Below, one piece after another: positions 60,260 through 64,000 of a stretch of DNA of 64,000 nucleotides. The stretch covers positions 95,467 to 159,466 of the forward strand of contig DASTAW010000040.1 of the NCBI GenBank assembly GCA_035712365.1. Direction: 5' to 3'. The notes under the pieces were generated by a model. It ran no database searches and was not told the DNA's origin. It was given only the letters and a program-made list of their open reading frames with translations. Made by a program: the position numbers and the translations under genes. The number at the start of each line of letters is the position of its first letter. Position 1 is the first letter of the stretch. Source of the stretch: Terriglobia bacterium. GTDB lineage: Bacteria > Acidobacteriota > Terriglobia > UBA7540.

Positions 60260-61224
60260 CGCCCGTTGCGACTATGGAAAAGATTGAAAAAAAAGAACAG
60301 CTCAGTGTTCATGATTTAATCGCGGACCAGGATCTCACTGCGAACGACGTTCAACTGATTTTTGATCTCGCAAATCGAGTGAAGTCTTCGCCCGCAGCAT
60401 ACGCACAGGCGCTGGCCGGCAAGCAACTGGCCATGATCTTCGAAAAGCCGTCACTCCGCACTCGCGTGACTTTTGAAGTGGGCATGACCAGCATGGGAGG
60501 ATTTGCCGTCTACCTGGACCACTCCAAACCGCGCCTGGGAGAACGGGAATCGATCAAAGATGTGGCCCGCAATCTGGACCGCTGGGTGAACGGTATCGTA
60601 GCCCGCACGTTCTCTCACAACTCCGTCGTCGAACTGGCCGAAAACGCCGCTATTCCCGTGGTCAATGCCCTTACGGACCTGCTGCATCCCTGCCAGGCGC
60701 TTGGCGACTACTTTACCCTGACGGAAAAGTTCGGCGGCGTGAAGGGCTTGAAGCTCGCCTTCATCGGCGACGGCAACAACGTCTGCCATTCGCTGATGCT
60801 GACCGGCGCAAAGCTGGGCGCCACGGTGCGGGTTGCGACGCCCTCCGGCTTCGAGCCCAAAACGCAAATGGTGGAACAGGCCAAAGCCCTGGCTCGCGCG
60901 ACGGGCGCCAGGATCGATCTGTTCCGCGATCCGCTGGAGGCCGTTGCCGGCGTACAGGCGGTCTACACGGATGTATGGGCCAGCATGGGCCAGGAATACG
61001 CCGCTCATCTCCGGACGCAGGTCTTCGCCCCATACCAGGTGACGGAAAGCCTGATGCAGGCTGCGGGGCCCGACACCGTTTTCCTCCACTGCCTCCCGGC
61101 GCACCGGGGGCAGGAAGTCAGCGACGCCGTGATCGATTCCTGCAGGTCGCTCGTCTACGACCAGGCTGAGAACCGTTTGCACGTTCAGAAGGCGCTTCTC
61201 CTGCTGCTGATGCAGTCCCATTGA
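60256..61224 (+). CDS. argF: Ornithine carbamoyltransferase
   Basis: 322 residues. The carbamoyl-phosphate motif is SLRTR (66-70), followed by HPCQALGD (144-151), the SMG loop in DVWASMGQE and HCLP in FLHCLPAHRG. The SMG loop argues for ornithine rather than acetylornithine. It forms citrulline. The ATG overlaps the argD stop by four bases. Confidence 0.93.
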   Translation: MTPVATMEKIEKKEQLSVHDLIADQDLTANDVQLIFDLANRVKSSPAAYAQALAGKQLAMIFEKPSLRTRVTFEVGMTSMGGFAVYLDHSKPRLGERESIKDVARNLDRWVNGIVARTFSHNSVVELAENAAIPVVNALTDLLHPCQALGDYFTLTEKFGGVKGLKLAFIGDGNNVCHSLMLTGAKLGATVRVATPSGFEPKTQMVEQAKALARATGARIDLFRDPLEAVAGVQAVYTDVWASMGQEYAAHLRTQVFAPYQVTESLMQAAGPDTVFLHCLPAHRGQEVSDAVIDSCRSLVYDQAENRLHVQKALLLLLMQSH

Positions 61225-61226
61225 GC

Positions 61227-61802
61227 ATGGAGATTATCACCATCACGCCGTCTCCCGTGGAGGCCCCTATGAAGGCTTCCAAGTCGAACCAGAGCGCGAG
61301 TTCGCCAGTCCTCCGCAAGGCCCGCCCCGGCGACGTTCCCGCTCTGTTCAAGCTTATCCATCAGTACGCTGCTGAGGAGGTCTTGCTTCCACGCGCCCTC
61401 CCCGAGCTCTATGAAAACGTCTGGGAGTTCACGGTGGCGGAGATCGACGGCCAGGTGGCCTCCTGTGGAGCGCTTCGCGTGTACAGCGAAGAGCTCGCGG
61501 AAGTCCGCTCGCTTTGCGTGGACCCTCAACAGCAAAGCGCGGGACTGGGCCGGGCGGTGACAAACCGGTTGATGCACGAGGCAGAAGATCTCGGCCTCAA
61601 AAGGGTCTTCGCGCTCACGATGGTCCCTGATTTCTTCTCCAAAATGGGTTTTTACCCCGTCGAGCGCGGCGCGCTGCCCCAGAAGGTTTGGCGTGACTGC
61701 CTGCAGTGCGAGAAGTATTTCCGTTGTGATGAAGTGGCCATGGTCTTCGATCTTGCGAATCTGGGCAGCATGGACGCCTCCGCGCGCTCCGGAGCAGAAT
61801 AG
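61227..61802 (+). CDS. Short-form N-acetylglutamate synthase (GNAT acetyltransferase)
   Basis: 191 residues from the ATG at 61227 (a TTG at 61221 overlaps the argF stop). A single GNAT domain has the acetyl-CoA loop QSAGLGRA. The C-terminal block LPQKVWRDCLQCEKYFRCDEVA matches the Cys-containing tail of short NAGS/ArgA-like enzymes in arginine clusters. It acetylates glutamate to open the pathway. The first ~28 residues are variable. Its place at the end of the arg operon supports the assignment. Confidence 0.88.
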   Translation: MEIITITPSPVEAPMKASKSNQSASSPVLRKARPGDVPALFKLIHQYAAEEVLLPRALPELYENVWEFTVAEIDGQVASCGALRVYSEELAEVRSLCVDPQQQSAGLGRAVTNRLMHEAEDLGLKRVFALTMVPDFFSKMGFYPVERGALPQKVWRDCLQCEKYFRCDEVAMVFDLANLGSMDASARSGAE

Positions 61803-61807
61803 ACCGC

Positions 61808-63839
<2,032 letters not shown>

Positions 63840-63867
63840 TCACCGGGAGCGTCAAGGTAACGTATGG

Positions 63868-63944
63868 AGACATGTTAAATGTAACTGATGAGAGGCTGTC
63901 GAGACATTTAAGGATGTAACCCGTCGCGCCGTTTTAGGTGTAAC
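63868..63944. repeat. Direct repeats at a possible insertion-sequence end
   Basis: GAGACAT-TTAA-ATGTAAC-like units occur twice (63868-63885 and 63901-63920), and a third TGTAAC lies at 63939-63944. Repeated motifs of this kind just ahead of a transposase start are typical of IS terminal binding sites. Confidence 0.4.
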
Positions 63945-63974
63945 CCGAATCCAGGGAGATGGAGGAGGGTTGCC

Positions 63975-64000
63975 ATGAGTCGTCACTCGAGACGGGAGTA
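63975..64000 (+). CDS. Start of a possible transposase/integrase gene, cut by the window edge
   Basis: ATG at 63975 preceded by GGAGGAGGG (7-nt spacing) and reading MSRHSRRE, after which the window ends. Strong ribosome-binding site, the upstream direct repeats and the R-H-S-R-R-E start resemble IS transposases of the integrase-catalytic type. Only eight residues are visible. Confidence 0.35.

Overview
The window looks like chromosomal DNA of a GC-rich soil bacterium, most likely an Acidobacteriota (inference). The reasons are ECF sigma factors of the TIGR02999 type coupled to transmembrane Ser/Thr kinases with PD40/WD40-like propellers, a large exported protein of carboxypeptidase-regulatory-like repeats, MCDYS-type and PerM/AI-2E genes, a GH27 galactosidase, and many REP-like palindromes. 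No plasmid, phage or CRISPR signature is seen. An insertion-sequence end may start at the right edge.

Layout. 1-4.4 kb: 5'-truncated GH27 alpha-galactosidase, a REP palindrome with a dead REP-associated (RAYT) transposase, and an exported repeat protein. 4.4-13.5 kb: an amplified signalling locus. It holds two near-identical kinases, one intact ECF sigma gene, two copies of a small exported protein, and debris of at least two more kinase starts and three sigma-gene pieces. Both kinases carry three different palindromic REP-like elements inserted in frame, one of them in the activation loop. 13.7-16.8 kb: a Mg2+ operon (NRAMP-related transporter plus a PRC/MgtE-N/CBS protein) preceded by an M-box riboswitch, an intrinsic terminator and a good sigma-70 promoter. 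17.0-18.6 kb: a solitary, AT-richer gene with a HEPN-like R-x4-H motif. 18.6-25.5 kb: ThuA and PfpI proteins, def-fmt-rsmB, a beta-propeller protein and aroC. 25.5-28.4 kb: a COG4586/4587/3694-type ABC exporter with a MITE-like inverted repeat between the permease genes. 28.5-36.8 kb: ROK kinase, an M16 peptidase pair, YjbQ, and a three-gene 2-oxoacid dehydrogenase operon. 36.8-40 kb: a gene-poor stretch of remnants and small stress-type proteins. 40-48.9 kb: AI-2E permease, tRNA-Gly(CCC), ceramidase-like protein, APC permease, Gfo/Idh oxidoreductase, TPP enzyme and ABM protein. 49-55 kb: cysteine desulfurase, mnmA, a transglutaminase-like protein, and a pair matching selenoneine biosynthesis (senA-senB). 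55-57 kb: macro-domain protein, Mug glycosylase and a class I glutamine amidotransferase. 57-61.8 kb: arg operon (argC-argB-argD-argF-short NAGS) with a promoter and an ArgR-like operator. 61.8-64 kb: VanZ-like protein, guaB and the possible insertion-sequence start.

How genes work together. The sigma and kinase genes overlap, so they are co-expressed, and the small exported protein is divergent from sigma in both copies. The M-box makes Mg2+ the probable substrate of the atypical NRAMP protein. The arg genes overlap or nearly touch and supply N-acetylglutamate through citrulline. The sen pair would need selenophosphate from a selD/senC located elsewhere.
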